A stretch of DNA of 64,000 bases from Enchytraeus crypticus (GCA_905160935.1 CAJHZI010000447.1:57501-121500); one strand, 5' to 3'. Shown: positions 11,040 through 24,149, counted from the stretch's first letter. Notes: generated by a model not told the origin, from the letters alone. Numbers and translations: made by a program.

Positions 11040-11340
11040 ATGATCTTTATCAATAGTTTACTGCAAATTGACGAGGATCATTGGAGTGGCGATGTAGATA
11101 AAGATGATGCTGATAGCGTAGAGTTCATGAAAACATTGATGATAATGATGTTATCGATGAAGATATTACTTAGCTTTTTTCTTTATCGTTCGTCATGTCC
11201 AATATTAATTTTTATGCTTATAAATGTGATTAACTGAATATGAATTGCTAAAACTTATATAGAAAATAAAAGTATTGAGGATTACGACTAATGAATTTAA
11301 TGCAACCAGCATTAATGAGATTTAGGAAGAATATTTGAAT
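11040..11340. other. Upstream flank of bsx, no element recognised
   Basis: This is where the bsx promoter and 5' untranslated region should lie. I see no convincing TATA box or initiator among the generally AT-rich sequence. Confidence 0.35.
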
Positions 11341-12860
11341 ACTTGGAGGATAATTGCAGAGGAAAGTAGATATGGAGATTTATAAATGTGAGGACTCATT
11401 GAATTAGAGGAAAGTCCTGTTTAAGTTAAAAGAGGCTATACAACAGCAGCCAAAGGAGTTTATGGTTTCAAAAAGCAAAAAGAGCCAAAAAGCCTTGGAT
11501 TACAAGTGAAATGCTACTGAATAGCGAACTTGGACAATATAAGAAAATGGAAAATAGTCAAAAAGTATAAGGGAAATAGGAATATACAAAACTAAATGAT
11601 GAGCTGCGAAGAGCAACGGATTAATCAAATATGTCGTGGGATGAAAAATGTGATGATCTCGAGGAATATGATAGAAGAGGACGTTCTGATTTGTTGTATC
11701 AAGAAGTGAGACAACCGACAAGAAAGAAGAAAGTTGGTGCACAAAATATTGGCATAAGTATGGGAAACTAAAGACAGAAATAAATGAGGAAAGGGAAGAT
11801 GGAGAGAATATGTGCAGGATTTGTATGACAATGGTAGCAAGCCTACAAAAAGGATTTTAAATTAGAAGAAGAATTGATGATAGAAGACGATCAAAATGGG
11901 CCTGATCTAATGAAAAGAAAAGAAATTATAAAGCCACAATAGAAATGAAGAAGAGAAAGGCAGCAGGAATTGATGATGTTCCAGCAGAATTCCAAAGAGA
12001 AAGAAACTCTGCAAAGTCTTGTGAATCTCTGAACAAAACCATACATTACTGGTATTTGATCTGAGAACTTTACCAGATCAGTAATTATCCTCTTCCTCAA
12101 AAAGAAAATGCAGTGGAATGTTCGGACTGCTGAACAATATATTAGCTTAAAATTGTTTGCATAAAAATTCGTATTAAATATAATAAACGAACGCAATGAA
12201 ACTAGGGCACAAGTGATATTAAATAAATCACAATTAGCTGCGAACGCAGCTGAGAGCAGGGAAATGAGGTTTTCATAGGTTTTGTAGATTTTGAGAAAAC
12301 TTTTGACTGGGTGAACTGGATGAAGGTGTTACGAATTTTGAGAGAAATTAGAGCGGACTAAAGAGATGGAAGATTAATTACGATTCTGTACACGAACCAA
12401 AAGTCAATTATAATACTGTAGTTCAACAGGAGATATTGAAAGAAGGAGGAATAGGAAGTGAAGTAAGACAAAGCTGTTGCATGTCATCACTTCTATTTAA
12501 CATTTTACGCAGAGGCGATGATGATAGAAGAAATGGATAACACTGAAGAAGGAATATAAATTAGAGGTAGACTTGTAAAACTTGTAAAAGATGTAAGATC
12601 TAAAGAAGAACTAGATGGGTCTTCCACTGAGAGGGAATGGTTTGCTGAAACAGATAATTGAGGGAAGACTGAAAGGAAAAAATGTTAGAGGAAGACCGAG
12701 AATAGGAATGCTGGATGATTTGGAAATTAATTCATATATTGATTTGAAGAAAAACAAAGGGGATAAAAATATGTGAAGAACGTAAATGCCGTGGACCTGC
12801 CAAAAGGCAGTGCATTAAGAGAGAGATATAGAAAGATAGAGAGAGAAAGAGAGAGATTCA
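11340..12860 (+). mobile_element. Decayed LINE (reverse transcriptase), GA-tail family
   Basis: The plus strand carries the remains of one reverse transcriptase in order: KKRKAAGIDDVPAEF near 11945, FEKTFDWVNWMKVLR near 12290, YTNQKS near 12390, and the C-terminal LKGKNVRGRPRIGMLDDLE near 12670. It ends with CCGTGGACCTGCC and a GA-rich tail near 12820-12860, exactly like the younger copy at 25.8 kb. Stops and frameshifts are frequent throughout, so it is an old dead copy; the 5' part is not identifiable. Confidence 0.75.
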
Positions 12861-12864
12861 AAAC

Positions 12865-14735
12865 TTACAGCTTTAATAATCATGCTGTAACTTGCATGCT
12901 TTATAACGGATTCTTCATTAAGTAGTGAGTCAGCGAATTCAGTTACAATATTGTAAATATTCCTAATAAATCTATATATTTTGCTTGTTAATTGTACACT
13001 GGACGGACGCATGTGCTACAATGAATCATCCTCATGATTAATAATACCGCTCTTTATAGCGACAAATGGCAGCAAGCTTCACTGTAAGATTAACTTCATG
13101 GGACTCTAGGAATTTAATCTTGTAATCTCGTAAGTTAATCTCTACTGTTTAGTTGTTTACCAGGGCCTTGAACCAAGAAAATATATTCTGAGGCGAACAC
13201 TCTAACTGTTACTCCATATCTCCTCGCCTAAGTGACTGTGTGAAGGACTGCATTCACTGTCGAAGACTCCAACGATCGAACCAAAGTTTAACTAAAAGTT
13301 GAACATAGCGATAGTTATACTTTTACAAAGCCTTATTATAATCCTCTGGACGGCGGCTGCAAAAAGTGTTCCTGTGGGAGTTGCCTCATTCATTTTAATC
13401 TTCTCTATTTCTAAACATTTTACATTTAATCCCTTCTGCATTGATCTGACACAACGGAGGAAAGTTTATTGTTAATAGCAAATCAGAACTGAGAATGAGA
13501 TCTGAAAATCAGACCTTGGCTTTTAGAATTAAATCCTAATATTAGCTCTCAGCGTTAACACTTTTTATGAGACTGACAATCACTATACAAGTAGAATTTC
13601 TGTTTAACGTGTACCTGGTAGCCGCCACGATGCTTGCTCTTTATACCTCTAGAAGCAAATCTGCTTGACAACAACAGAGCCTCGACGTCTGTCATTGGTT
13701 GGAGCAGTGCTTCACGGCTGGTTCCAGGCGGCTTTATTGTCGCTGATTGGACAATGACCGGAAGTAGAAAAGATACCGAGGGACAATATAATTGTTACCA
13801 ACTGTGAATGACAAATTGAAACATTAGTAAAATAATTACCTAAAACTCTACGAGTTCACTTTGACTACAAATTAACTAACAATAATATAATCGTCGTTGT
13901 TGTGCAGTTGCTAAACGCCTCTAATTAGGCAATTAGAAACATGATAGGGAAAAATTATATTTATCAAACTATTTGATTAAGCAATGACAGAATCAGTTTT
14001 TGCAAAGTTAAAGGCTTGACCAGTTAATTGTGCTATCAGCTTTCAGAAATTAAACCTCTGCTCATAAGTAATGAAAACAAGGGCATGCTTATAAGTAAGA
14101 TCAGCATTATCTGCACATACTTAACCAAAATTTAATGTTTATAGAAACAGGCCTACATTTCAACGGTTATAATGTTATAATGGCTATACTTGACGGAATA
14201 TCCGGGGTCACTCAGGGCTTTTTTGCTTGCAGTATTTGCAATCCATTTAGAGATTGGATTGTTCGACAAAACGAGTCTTAACATCGTTTACTAGTAGCCA
14301 ATCTAATGTCAATTCCCTCACCTTTACGTCATATCACCTTTACTATTAAAGCTTTCCCGCTATTGGATTAGATACGTTAACCCTAGTAGATTCGGGAAAA
14401 TTGAGAATTCAACCTACCGACAACTGACGCAGATATGACAGTGAACAGACTTGTGGCCACTAGTGATGATTTCTATGTTTTAGACTAATGATAATCATAT
14501 ATGCCAATTTTATATATGCTCATACTCCAGACTTGCAGAGTTCTAGTCGCTACAACGATTGTGGTATATACCTACACTCAGTCCTACAGGCTACTTGATC
14601 TTCACTGTTCTTTCAGCGCCACTGTTGCATTTAGCATTTAGCGGCGCTTTATAAACATACTTATTACTATTATAATTATTATTTATAAAGCTATATTTTT
14701 AATCATATTAATTTAATAATTATAGACTAATAATA
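12865..14735. other. Intergenic stretch, no gene seen
   Basis: No exon is recognised. The segment 13640-13770 is less AT-rich and holds two ATTGG motifs (inverted CCAAT boxes) about 60 bp apart, which could be a promoter, but no transcribed gene is visible beside it. Confidence 0.35.
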
Positions 14736-14739
14736 ACGA

Positions 14740-14742
14740 ACT

Positions 14743-14792
<50 letters not shown>

Positions 14793-14826
14793 TATATGAC
14801 ATTTATATATATACATGTATATATGC

Positions 14827-14874
<48 letters not shown>

Positions 14875-14887
14875 TTAATTGACATTT

Positions 14888-14935
<48 letters not shown>
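14740..14935. repeat. Three (AT)n runs
   Basis: AT dinucleotide runs at about 14745-14790, 14830-14872 and 14890-14932, separated by short ATGT-containing spacers. Confidence 0.9.
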
Positions 14936-14936
<1 letters not shown>

Positions 14937-15239
14937 TTTAATTGACACTTACTGACTTGTTTTATAACCAGGAACTGAGAATTTAATACAAAATCGCCTG
15001 AATATCCGTAGATCTAAGATAATAACGATGATGAAAAGATGAAATCAAGTTGCTGTTAGATAATGAACTCTTCCATGAGTGTGAGAGACTTTACTGTGAA
15101 AGCTTGTGTATATACTTTTAATTATTTTACAGAATATTAGAAGGAGAATTAGTACACAGTAATATTTTAGACAGTGTGAGAAAAATTATAAACTGTATTA
15201 ATCTTAATCTTGAGTTCAGAAAATTTGAAGATGAATAAC

Positions 15240-15241
15240 TT

Positions 15242-15272
<31 letters not shown>

Positions 15273-15312
15273 GAATTTAACGTCCGGTTCCCCGCCATAG
15301 GGAAATGTCAGG
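15240..15312 (-). repeat. (TCAA)n tetranucleotide beside a LINE tail fragment
   Basis: TCAA repeats at about 15241-15270 are followed by TTTAACGTCCGGTTCC and TAGGGAAATGTCAGGGAC, which resembles the minus-strand 3' end of the L2/CR1-like LINE. The tetranucleotide occupies the position of the tail of that element. Confidence 0.55.
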
Positions 15313-16367
15313 GACTTTCTATCTATCTTATAATACTTTCTGGTTAACTGTTAGCGATTTCTTAACGTACATGTACATTATGTTTTTCACGCATGGTCTG
15401 ATTGAATGTCATCTTCTTCACGCCTCTCTTGCTTTTAGCATGTATGAATTTGCTGGTGCCTTCAAAGTGACGATGAACTGCTTTGTATGCTTATTTTATG
15501 ACGTCCTTGACATCGCTTTCAGGTGATTAACCGGACTTTAAAGACTTTTACTAAGCTGTATTGTCTTACTCTGCACTATAGAAAAATGTTGCCACAAAAT
15601 TTGGATCTATTTGCTATTTAGGCTTAATGTTTATATTATAAATTTTAAAAAGTGTTATAAAATACGTAGACCTGTACGTGGTGATTGTTGTTCGTCAACT
15701 TCTAAATATGTCGTGCATGGATAAAATCATTGCATGTCCAAGCAGTTAATAAGAAATATAATAAAAACCATAAATGACTATTACAAATAACAACTCTGAT
15801 TGCATTTACTGCATTAATGAACAGAATTACAATTTTATATTATACTCATTCTAATTTTATATATCAGCACAACAATCAATTGCGGGGGTTGACTGATTCA
15901 AGTAAATACTGTGAATAAGAAAAAAGTAACGTCGTATCTCTGAGACTTTCATTATTTTAATGAACTCTCCAACCCCAAAGACTTGTATGGCACACCGTTA
16001 GCAAGATGGGAGCAGTCACAATTAAACTACTCCCATGATGATTAGCAAATTGGTAATATTATATGAACTAAGAAACCCATCATAATTGAGCAATCAAAGT
16101 CCAACGGATAAAGTAATTGCGAGAATCGCATAATTACAGTGATACCAATGAGCTGATAAAATAAGTAGTTTGTTCCGCTACATCCTTCGGGAAGTCAATT
16201 AGAACTAAATCTAATCTTTTGTGTCAAATCCAATAACAAAATATGCGGACAATTGTCACTATATATGATAGCTGAGATATGTTGCTGAGATGGTCAATTA
16301 GTGACAATTACTGACATTACGGTTGTCGAGCCAACAGCGCTTTGTTACAGCCATTGCCAAAAGAGAT

Positions 16368-16369
<2 letters not shown>

Positions 16370-16446
<77 letters not shown>

Positions 16447-16642
16447 GTAAATAAGAACGATGCGAATAGAACATGAAATTGCTATTTACAACACATCTCT
16501 CTTGCTATCTTTAGTGTTCTGCCAAGTGTCCTGTCCAATATATATACATGTGTATATATTATATATATATATATAATATATTATATATATTATATATATA
16601 ATATATATATATTATATATTATATATATATATTTTATATATT

Positions 16643-16690
<48 letters not shown>

Positions 16691-16715
16691 AGAGAGAGAG
16701 AGAGTGTGTGTGTGT
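16370..16715. repeat. (AT)n, (GA)n and (GT)n microsatellites
   Basis: AT dinucleotides at 16372-16443, a larger degenerate AT/TATA block at 16548-16687 that folds on itself, then short GA and GT runs to about 16721. Confidence 0.9.
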
Positions 16716-16721
16716 GTGTGT

Positions 16722-16800
16722 GTTCTGCCAAGCGGTAGGTCTAAAGTACATATTCCTACTCACATGCTGCTTTCACGCTCCATATAAATACAAATATAAT
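16722..16800 (-). mobile_element. LINE 3' tail fragment
   Basis: On the plus strand TTCTGCCAAGCGGTAGGTC and CCTACTCACATGCTGCTTT are the reverse complement of the recurring tail (AGCAGCATGTGAGTAGG, GACCTGCC-CTTGGCAGAA). The adjacent GA/GT microsatellite stands at its 3' end, as in the other copies. Confidence 0.6.
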
Positions 16801-16849
16801 ACAAATAACAAATAGAGCTCTTGAGCAAACTGATCGATAAAATTGAGGG

Positions 16850-16995
16850 AAGTCTGCGTGGAACAAGTCGCAGAGAGATGGCACTGAGAGAAGGCACAGA
16901 GAGAAGAGAGAAGGCACTGAGAGAAGGCACAGAGAAGAGAGAAGGCACTAAGAGTAGAGAGGAGGCACAGAGAGAGAGAAGTCAAAGAGGGAGGT
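16850..16995. repeat. GA-rich minisatellite (GGCACTGAGAGAA units)
   Basis: Irregular tandem units of GGCACTGAGAGAAGGCACAG. Conceptual peptides from this block are artefacts of the repeat. Confidence 0.75.
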
Positions 16996-17019
16996 GATGA
17001 GTCTCTAACTGTCACGTAA

Positions 17020-17885
17020 CTCTACTGCGCTGTCTCATTCAGCGCTGATTCTATCAGAGTTAATGCAATAAGTCCGGATAATTGTGTGACAGGCTGATTT
17101 CCGCGCAAGTTCTTTGACTACATTAACCAATCAGATGCAGCCAATCAAGAGCAATCAGAACACGTGACCGATAGGAATCTTAACGAAGCCTTCAGTAATC
17201 TCCTCGTGTTGTTGTTGTTGTCTAGGAAAAGAAGCCGTGATGATGATTTCCTCTAAACAAAAAGAATGAAAATATGAAAGTTCTTATTTTTAAGAAGAGT
17301 TCATGCTGCTGAATAAAGGTCCAGGGGCCGCTGCTACTCCTTCGAGTACTTCCTAAGACGAGCAGTATTAATATACAACTGTCTCTCTCAGTATATCATG
17401 AGTGTAAAATTTTATTCGTATACTTGTAAAAAAAGCAACCGAATACTAATAGAAAACTTAAATGTAGGCCTACAGTTCATATCCTCGCTACTCTCTATAT
17501 TGCATTTCTAGGGCGGCACGAAATAGATGCTTGTTCGAGGTCAAGGACACTAATTTCATGTATCCCAACGTCTCATGTACTAATTTGAAGCAAATTCCTA
17601 AAATTAAAACTAAGAAAATCTTTAATCAGGTGTCCATCTAGTAGCCGCAAATTGGTCATTATTAAGTTTATAAGGCTAATAAGACGGTTTTATTCGGATA
17701 GCGTGGTAGCAGTATATTACACGTCACGCCACGTGTTTAGAGATGAGCTTAGGCAGGAGCTAATCCTATGATGTCGTTTTTAAGTTGATTATTGGAGCAA
17801 AGCTGTGCCACACGCAAAGTGAATACATGCGCTGATCATATCAATTGTCTCCACTCAAACGCTTATGAAGTGGTAGTTAGAATTC
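17020..17885. other. Intergenic stretch with a possible promoter-like block
   Basis: At 17125-17170 two CCAAT motifs (AACCAATC and AGCCAATC) are followed by CACGTGAC, and the surrounding sequence is less AT-rich than its neighbours. That combination resembles a proximal promoter, but no transcript can be attached to it. A second CACGTG is at about 17729. No exon is recognised. Confidence 0.25.
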
Positions 17886-17904
17886 CATGAACACACTGTC
17901 GTCA

Positions 17905-17925
17905 GTCTCTCTCTCTCTCTCTCTG

Positions 17926-17973
<48 letters not shown>

Positions 17974-18105
17974 TCTCCCACTCTACCACTCACTGTTACG
18001 CTCTCTCCCTCCCTCCATCTCTCCCACTCGCTCTTATGCGCTCTCTCTCTCTCTCTCTTTATATCTCCCTCTCTCTCTCTCTCCCTCTCTCACACACACA
18101 CTCTC
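17905..18105. repeat. (CT)n microsatellite complex
   Basis: CT dinucleotide tracts with CTCC and ACTC interruptions over about 200 bp, ending in a short CA run. The long open frame through it is low-complexity and not a gene. Confidence 0.9.
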
Positions 18106-18109
18106 AACA

Positions 18110-19300
18110 ACTCATTTATAATGTTAACTTCTGTGTACGTAATAAACATGAAGATTTTTATATAAAATTAATGTATAACAACAAAATAAAGTAATGAGTC
18201 ATAAGTAGGCTATTATGTATTATATTACGTACATTTTGATAATTTTAGAAGGTATACGTAATTCAAGTATGAACATTAGCTGGACGATAGCCTTTATCAT
18301 GTTTAATTTATACGTGCTTTTAAAATTAGGCTATTTATTAAAACAGCTTTATTTAACAGCATTTACTTAATAACTCAAAACCAAACATTCGTAAGCTCGA
18401 AAGCCTTGAAAGATGGTAAGTTCAATGCCGTGATTTAGAGATAGAGCCTAGAGATAAAGCAGGACAGTGAATTGTGTTAACCCACTTGTGTATGATGAGA
18501 AGTGCGATGAAGCTTGGCGTTGTTTTCATTAATGTAGTGATTCTTTAAGAACTTATTAAATGTGAAATCGAATAAACTATAGCACTTGCGTGATCTTACC
18601 TGCATGTTTAATATGCATGCTTGCTGACATAATATATCGTGGGTTTGATGCACACAGTAAATTATTAAAAGGATTATATCAATCTTTATTTCATCCAAAG
18701 GTAGCAAATTAATACAACAGTGACAAACTAACATAGTCTACATGTATATTGCAACACACAAGAAATAATAAATAAATAAATAAATTCATGCGGACATATA
18801 TATGACATTATGACGCTTAGCGTTGCTTCAGACAGACAGAGAGACAGAGAGGCAGAAATATTTACAGATATTAGATATTAAATATTTATTATATTAGTAA
18901 TTCTATATCAAAATTTATTGAGAGTAGTATGATACATTGCTAGAACGTCCTCCTTATTATTGAGAGGTTCGGGTACAAATCCAGGTTCAGTAAAAAAGAG
19001 TGGACTTTCTTTCTTTGATGTTTATCCTTTTTTGCACGCGAGTACATCCACATGCAGTTAAAATATTTTGATATCATACTGATATTTAATCATAGTGATA
19101 AAATTATCATGTCTCTGATAATTCTGATGATCTGTATCTGTCTATCGACTTTATCAGTATTTTAATTATCATATCAAACACTTTAATAGATTAGAATACT
19201 ACGGCAAATTCTTTTTTAGGCATCTTTGAGATCTAGATTTAACTTTTTTGCTATAATTATATTCTGTCTGATAAGATTTTGAGGTTTATACTTAATCTAT
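18110..19300. other. Intergenic, nothing recognised
   Basis: AT-rich sequence with a short TAAA run near 18765-18783 and CAGA repeats near 18830. No coding or mobile-element signal that I can support. Confidence 0.4.
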
Positions 19301-19304
19301 ATCT

Positions 19305-19400
19305 AGAGTTCTGCTACTAGGCAGGTCCAAGTTATATATTCACACTCAGTCTGCATTCACTTCAGTCAGGACACTCCGTTGAACGCCAAATTAATCCAAT
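19305..19400 (-). mobile_element. LINE 3' tail fragment
   Basis: The plus strand shows AGAGTTCTGCTACTAGGCAGG followed by CAGGACACTCCGTTGA, the reverse complement of the recurring tail segments. Diverged copy with no GA run left. Confidence 0.5.
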
Positions 19401-20177
19401 CATCATGGTTAAATTCATTTATTATAGACATAACTGTAGCTTTTAGCTTGAGAAAATTTGGCTTTTGGATGGGTAAACGTAAACTGCACGCACTGTTTAC
19501 GTTGATATATTAGTTAGTTCAGCTTAGCTTACGTACGATTGATTTAGCTTATTTACTTTGTAGTGCAGGTTCATGTGTTCTAGTCTAGTAAAGGGAGGCA
19601 TTCATTTTATTTCTAATTCAGTTGTTTTAGGAAACTCGGAGAGTTTGACTCATATAAAACTCCAAGTATACCTATCAAACTCGCTTTAGCGGTTGGCTCA
19701 ATGGAACGAGAGCGTTCGTGCTAACGACATGTAGATGTTTTACAACTTACTACTGTTTTGAGCGGCTTAAGTAGTCTTATTTTCTGCGTACAACCGGCGC
19801 ATTTCGTTAGAGGAGTCCAGAGGAAGAAGTAGGTGAACTGTTACACTGTACAAGATCACGAGTAAATGTTCTACATCCATTAGTCCCTCGAGGTTGAGAT
19901 GATTCTAATTTCCTTTCTCAACTAATCGCTCTAATGCTTGACTTGACGGGGAGTCGATATTGCAACTTGCGTAATCCTTAACTCAACATATTGACTCACT
20001 TCATTCCATTATATACCGTATCGCTGTGTATTAGCCTAATATTGTCCATCTAAGGATCAATGCTAAATCATTTTCACTAAGCCTGAATACTGCACTGTAG
20101 GAACTTCGATAACATCTTGATAAATCAGTTAAAATTTCTTCATGTGTCTCCCGCTTGCAAAACAGTCCTAATCGGTT

Positions 20178-20300
20178 ACTTCTCTCTCTCTCTTCTCTCT
20201 CTCTCTCTCTCTTTCTCTCTCTTTCTCTTTCTTTCTCTCTCTCTCTCAGTGAACTACCCCTATACTGGCAGGTCTATGGTATATAACGCCTCCACTCATC
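20178..20300 (-). mobile_element. (CT)n run and LINE 3' end
   Basis: A CT run (GA on the coding strand) at 20178-20247 is followed by TACTGGCAGGTC-ATGGTA and AACGCCTCCACTC, which is the reverse complement of the LINE end seen at 25.8 kb (GAGTGG-GGCGTTATA, CCATGGA-CTGCCA). The microsatellite thus sits exactly at the 3' end of the LINE. Confidence 0.7.
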
Positions 20301-20467
20301 TCTAGCTTCCGTTTTCCTCTTCACAAGAGTAGATCTTTAAATCATCTAACATTCCTTTTGATAGATCAATATCATTGGGGGATTCTGCTTAATGGTTCTA
20401 TTTTAATTGAAATGGTTTTATTTAAATTTAAAGAATAATCAACACAATAGCCACACTCTATCTTAGA

Positions 20468-20590
20468 AAACTAGTATATCCTAGCCTGGATGTCTGACAG
20501 CTAGTTAACTAGCCTATCCAAGCTTGGATGTTTGACAGCTAGTTAACTAGTCTATCCTAGCCTGAAGGTCTGATAGCTAGTTAACTAGTC
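20468..20590. repeat. 38-bp tandem repeat, 3 copies
   Basis: Three units with a 38-bp period, each holding CTAGTTAACTAG, itself a palindrome, at 20501, 20539 and 20577. Units differ at several positions. Confidence 0.9.
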
Positions 20591-20684
20591 TATTTCGATT
20601 AGCACTCTTTTGTTAAATTATTTTTGTTGCAGAATTATACATACCAAGGTGAGAGCTGAAGATTTATTTTATATGCTCTTCTCT

Positions 20685-20732
20685 CTCTAGTGTGTCTACC
20701 AAGTGGCAGGTCCCAGGTATATGTTTCTACAT
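20685..20732 (-). mobile_element. LINE 3' tail fragment
   Basis: CTCTCTCTAGTGTGTC and ACCAAGTGGCAGGTCC are the reverse complement of the GA-tailed 3' end. It lies head to head with the plus-strand copy that follows. Confidence 0.55.
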
Positions 20733-20925
20733 ATATTCTTTTTAAAGAGGTCATAGAAGGTAGAATGGAAGGAAAATGAGGCAGGGGCAGGCCGAGATTA
20801 GGTATGTTAGATGATTTAAAGACCCACTCATATGTGGAAATGAAGAGGAAGGCGGAAGACAGAGAAGAGTGGAGGCGTTATGTACCATGGACCTGCCAGT
20901 AGGCAGTGCACTAAGAGATATTCTT
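20733..20925 (+). mobile_element. LINE 3' end (GA-tail family)
   Basis: The plus strand encodes the C-terminal end of the reverse transcriptase protein: EVIEGRMEGK-like residues, GRGRPRLGMLDDLK-like residues, then YVEMKRKAEDREEWRRYV-like residues and CCATGGACCTGCC. It finishes GTGCACTAAGAGA. It is a 5'-truncated copy of the element at 25.8 kb. Confidence 0.75.
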
Positions 20926-21469
20926 TTTTTAATTTCCATAAAGAACATTCCATCGATTAACGAGTTATTTACAAAAACATTGTATGCGTTATTCACATCT
21001 TACTGTAGTCTGTATAGCCTATTAAAAATATGGCATCTGAGGTTGTTTTATTCTTTAGTTCTTGCTCAGATGCATCCTATGACACATACAGTTTACGGTT
21101 GGTGTTTTCCTTATAGAGAGTTCGACACAATGCGGGGAGACTCTCTCGTTATGCCTTCACTGGTGTAATCTGACGAAGTAAAAATGAATTTCCCGAAGGT
21201 TTTAAAGGATAAGGCATGTACAGAGCTATAGATCAACATGAGAATCACTATGTCAGATTCTTGTTCCGTGAGAGTTTGACTAGAAGAAGTTTGAGAATAT
21301 AAAAGTGTAAGGGGGAAATTTCCCTGCTAGTTAACATGTTAACTTAAAAGGGTGTACGGGCAAAACAACGTGTCTATAAAGAAACAATGGAATTTGATGT
21401 GTAACGTTTTTTAGTCTTTCTCAATCTTCCTCAGTCTATATCTCAGTCTCTATTTTCTCATTTTTTATA

Positions 21470-21528
21470 TCTCCCTCTCTTTCTCTCTTTTTCTCTCAGC
21501 CCTTTCAGTCCATCTTTATCTCTCTGTC

Positions 21529-21593
<65 letters not shown>

Positions 21594-21598
21594 GCCAT
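21470..21598. repeat. (CT)n microsatellite
   Basis: CT dinucleotides with TTT and CAGCC interruptions over about 130 bp. The arginine/glutamate-rich frame on the other strand is an artefact. Confidence 0.9.
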
Positions 21599-21784
21599 TC
21601 TTTCGTTCTGTAATTTTGCAGCAGCAAATGACAGCTCCATTATAACTAACTAAACTCTAAGTCTACCGGTGTTCTCGCCAACGAGCTCTCCAGCGAACAA
21701 GTTTATTTACTTGCAAGTGTAATGTTATATACGACTCACCGAACTATTATAAGACTGCGGATTAATAAAAATAACATAATAATA

Positions 21785-22640
21785 ACAATTGGAGTGCTGT
21801 TGTCGCCCATGACATCATTGAATACTATTGAGACATATCTAAGCTGGCGAGCAAAAAGAATGTCCAAAACGGTGCAAATTCAGAAATCCAAACATTAATC
21901 CAAAGAGAAGAAATTTCAGAAAAGGAGGTTTGCGTGTTGGTCGCAACTCATGGTCACTGGATGGAAAAGAGAGATGGAAAAGATAGGTCTTCAACTGCCT
22001 ATGGAACTGCTCATAGGAAAGCAAAGGCCGATGTGATTCAAGCGAGGATTTCCGAAGAGTAGACAGAAGAGAATTCCAGATCTGCGGTGCAGCATGCTGA
22101 AAAAGCAGCTTAGAGCGTGAAGGTAAGCTATAGGTCTCACAAGAGTAATTAATTTAGAAGAACGAGTAACTGAAGACTGCATTAATTTAATCAAGTGAGA
22201 CATACAACTTTGTCCAGTGGTGGAAATGGACTTACAGATTAGGTAAACTGTACTTCTTTAGATGATATGCTCTTAAATCTTTACTGCAGTGCAAAAGACT
22301 TTAAAATCAGGCATACATGTAACATGTGAGTATTCGGAACTACGAAATATTGCTCGAGCAAGAGAATTCTAAACAAACTGCAACCGATCAGTCTCACACC
22401 TAGTAAGATTTATAAAAAGAATTACAGCAGTACAACCTGGATTGCACAAGAGCTGCATCAATTGTCTAGGAGCTGTCTCACGTGACAGATATGAACGTAC
22501 TCGACGAAGATTACGAAAATAAAAGAAACCTGCCTGTGCAGTTTTATTTAAGTGTTCATGGAAGGTTAGATGTTTATCCAGGATAACACCGAGATTTCTA
22601 ATGCAAGCAGGCTTAGTGAATCATGACTTCTGTGTGATAG
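21785..22640 (-). mobile_element. L2/CR1-like LINE, 3' part
   Basis: The minus strand reads through the C-terminal part of a reverse transcriptase: LDKHLTFHEHLNKTAQAGFF near 22560, then FRNLRRVRSYL, CNPGCTAVILF, DRLQFVQNSLARA-like residues near 22380, and SSKLITLVRP, MLHRRSGILF, NPRLNHIGLCFP between 22160 and 22020. At least two frame changes separate these blocks. Other copies of its 3' end lie at 32930-33420 and 52290-52740. Confidence 0.75.
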
Positions 22641-23960
22641 TTGTGATCCATGTCTCAGGCTCCGCATCTGCTTTGCTATTGGTCTTTTAAAAGATCAATT
22701 CTGTGTACAGCTGGTTTATTTTGCGGCGTATTGAAGAGAATTCTTTCGTGCTTCTGACCTTGACGTTAAACCCACATCATCAGTCAGATATCTGGTTTAT
22801 GTGACACATTGCAGTGACTTACACTCAATTAACGGTTGCCATATTGACTTTTAGCATATTTATACTGATAAATAAAAGAAACAGCTCTGGAGCCGATATG
22901 GAGCTAGAATTTTTATTGAAGCTCCAAATTTCATTTGTTTTTGTAAATATAAAATTAAACATATGCCAACATAGGGGCAGTGGCATGAGCAGAGTGGACA
23001 TCTATGGTATTTCTCTTCTACTATACTGGAGCTATGATGTTGTACAGTACAATATGGTTCTCATTAATTTCTCTATTTTGAAAGCTGCAAATTTCTCTAT
23101 TATCAAAAATCGCCGATAAAGCTTTCAGAAAAGTTTCCTTGTATGCATATTGAAATCACTTGATGTAATATGTGCTTCTGATTATTCTTTGATATTTCCG
23201 AAGGGAAAGGCAACATGCACTCTCCCTCTCTCATGCGAATACGAGTTTAGAAAAATCATATCTCAGGCAATTAGTAATGCGGTAATCATGATCTTGAAAA
23301 TAAGTAAGCTACTTTATTTATATCAAATATCTCTCTGCCTGCTTTATACCATCTGCTGCAGATAAAACGTCACTTAGTTTTCATTGCACTGCTTGCATTT
23401 TTAAATTTGTTCAAATATCCGACTTTTTGTCTCCGCATGTAATTGAATTAATAGTAATCTAAAAGTTGTTCCAAATATAAGGAATGTACAGGAAAGTAAA
23501 AGTGTAGATAAAAATTTTAAACTACATGTATTTGCTGTGATATCACTCAGTACTCACAGTTTTACGATGATCTGACCTACATCTGCTGTATACATGTATG
23601 TAGGCCTATAATTTCAAATGCGCTTCTCTGCTTTTCCGCTCTAAGTGCGTAATTTTCCTTAGCTTGTGCATGAAGGAACGAATCTGGCTAGCAAAATATA
23701 TTTTACTATGTTCGTTCAGATGTAAAGTTCGGTGCATAAATATTAAACCATAAATCAAACACAATTCTGGGTCTTTGCATCTAATGCACACATTAATAAC
23801 TAAACCAGAACCTCATTCTTGATGGTTCGAATTTGTGCTGAAATGATGCGCGCACTCTGAGTGGTGAGTGTATAACTCTGCTATCGGATGGGCCTGCTAA
23901 ATGCTCTTACATAGTTTTCTATTATGAAAATAATCAACAATAGAGGAAATAAATTAAGAA
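22640..23960. other. Intergenic, nothing recognised
   Basis: AT-rich sequence with short open frames lacking composition or motif support. No exon or mobile-element signal I can defend. Confidence 0.4.
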
Positions 23961-23969
23961 TAAGACAAT

Positions 23970-24061
23970 CTGAAAAGGAAAGAAGAGAGAGAGAGAGGAG
24001 AGGAGAGAGTCTCTGTGAGAGAATAGAGAGGGAGCTGAGAAGAGAGAGGGAGAGAGAAAGA

Positions 24062-24094
<33 letters not shown>

Positions 24095-24105
24095 CTAGGA
24101 ACTGA
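23970..24105. repeat. (GA)n microsatellite complex
   Basis: GA dinucleotides with GGA and GTCTC interruptions. The arginine/glutamate-rich frame here is not a gene. Confidence 0.9.
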
Positions 24106-24149
24106 AGAATATTGGCAGGAAGCTGAAGTAACTTGCTGATAGTTTTGTA

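Noticed and set aside
17887-18165. 92-aa leucine/serine-rich frame
   Set aside because: Translation of a CT microsatellite.
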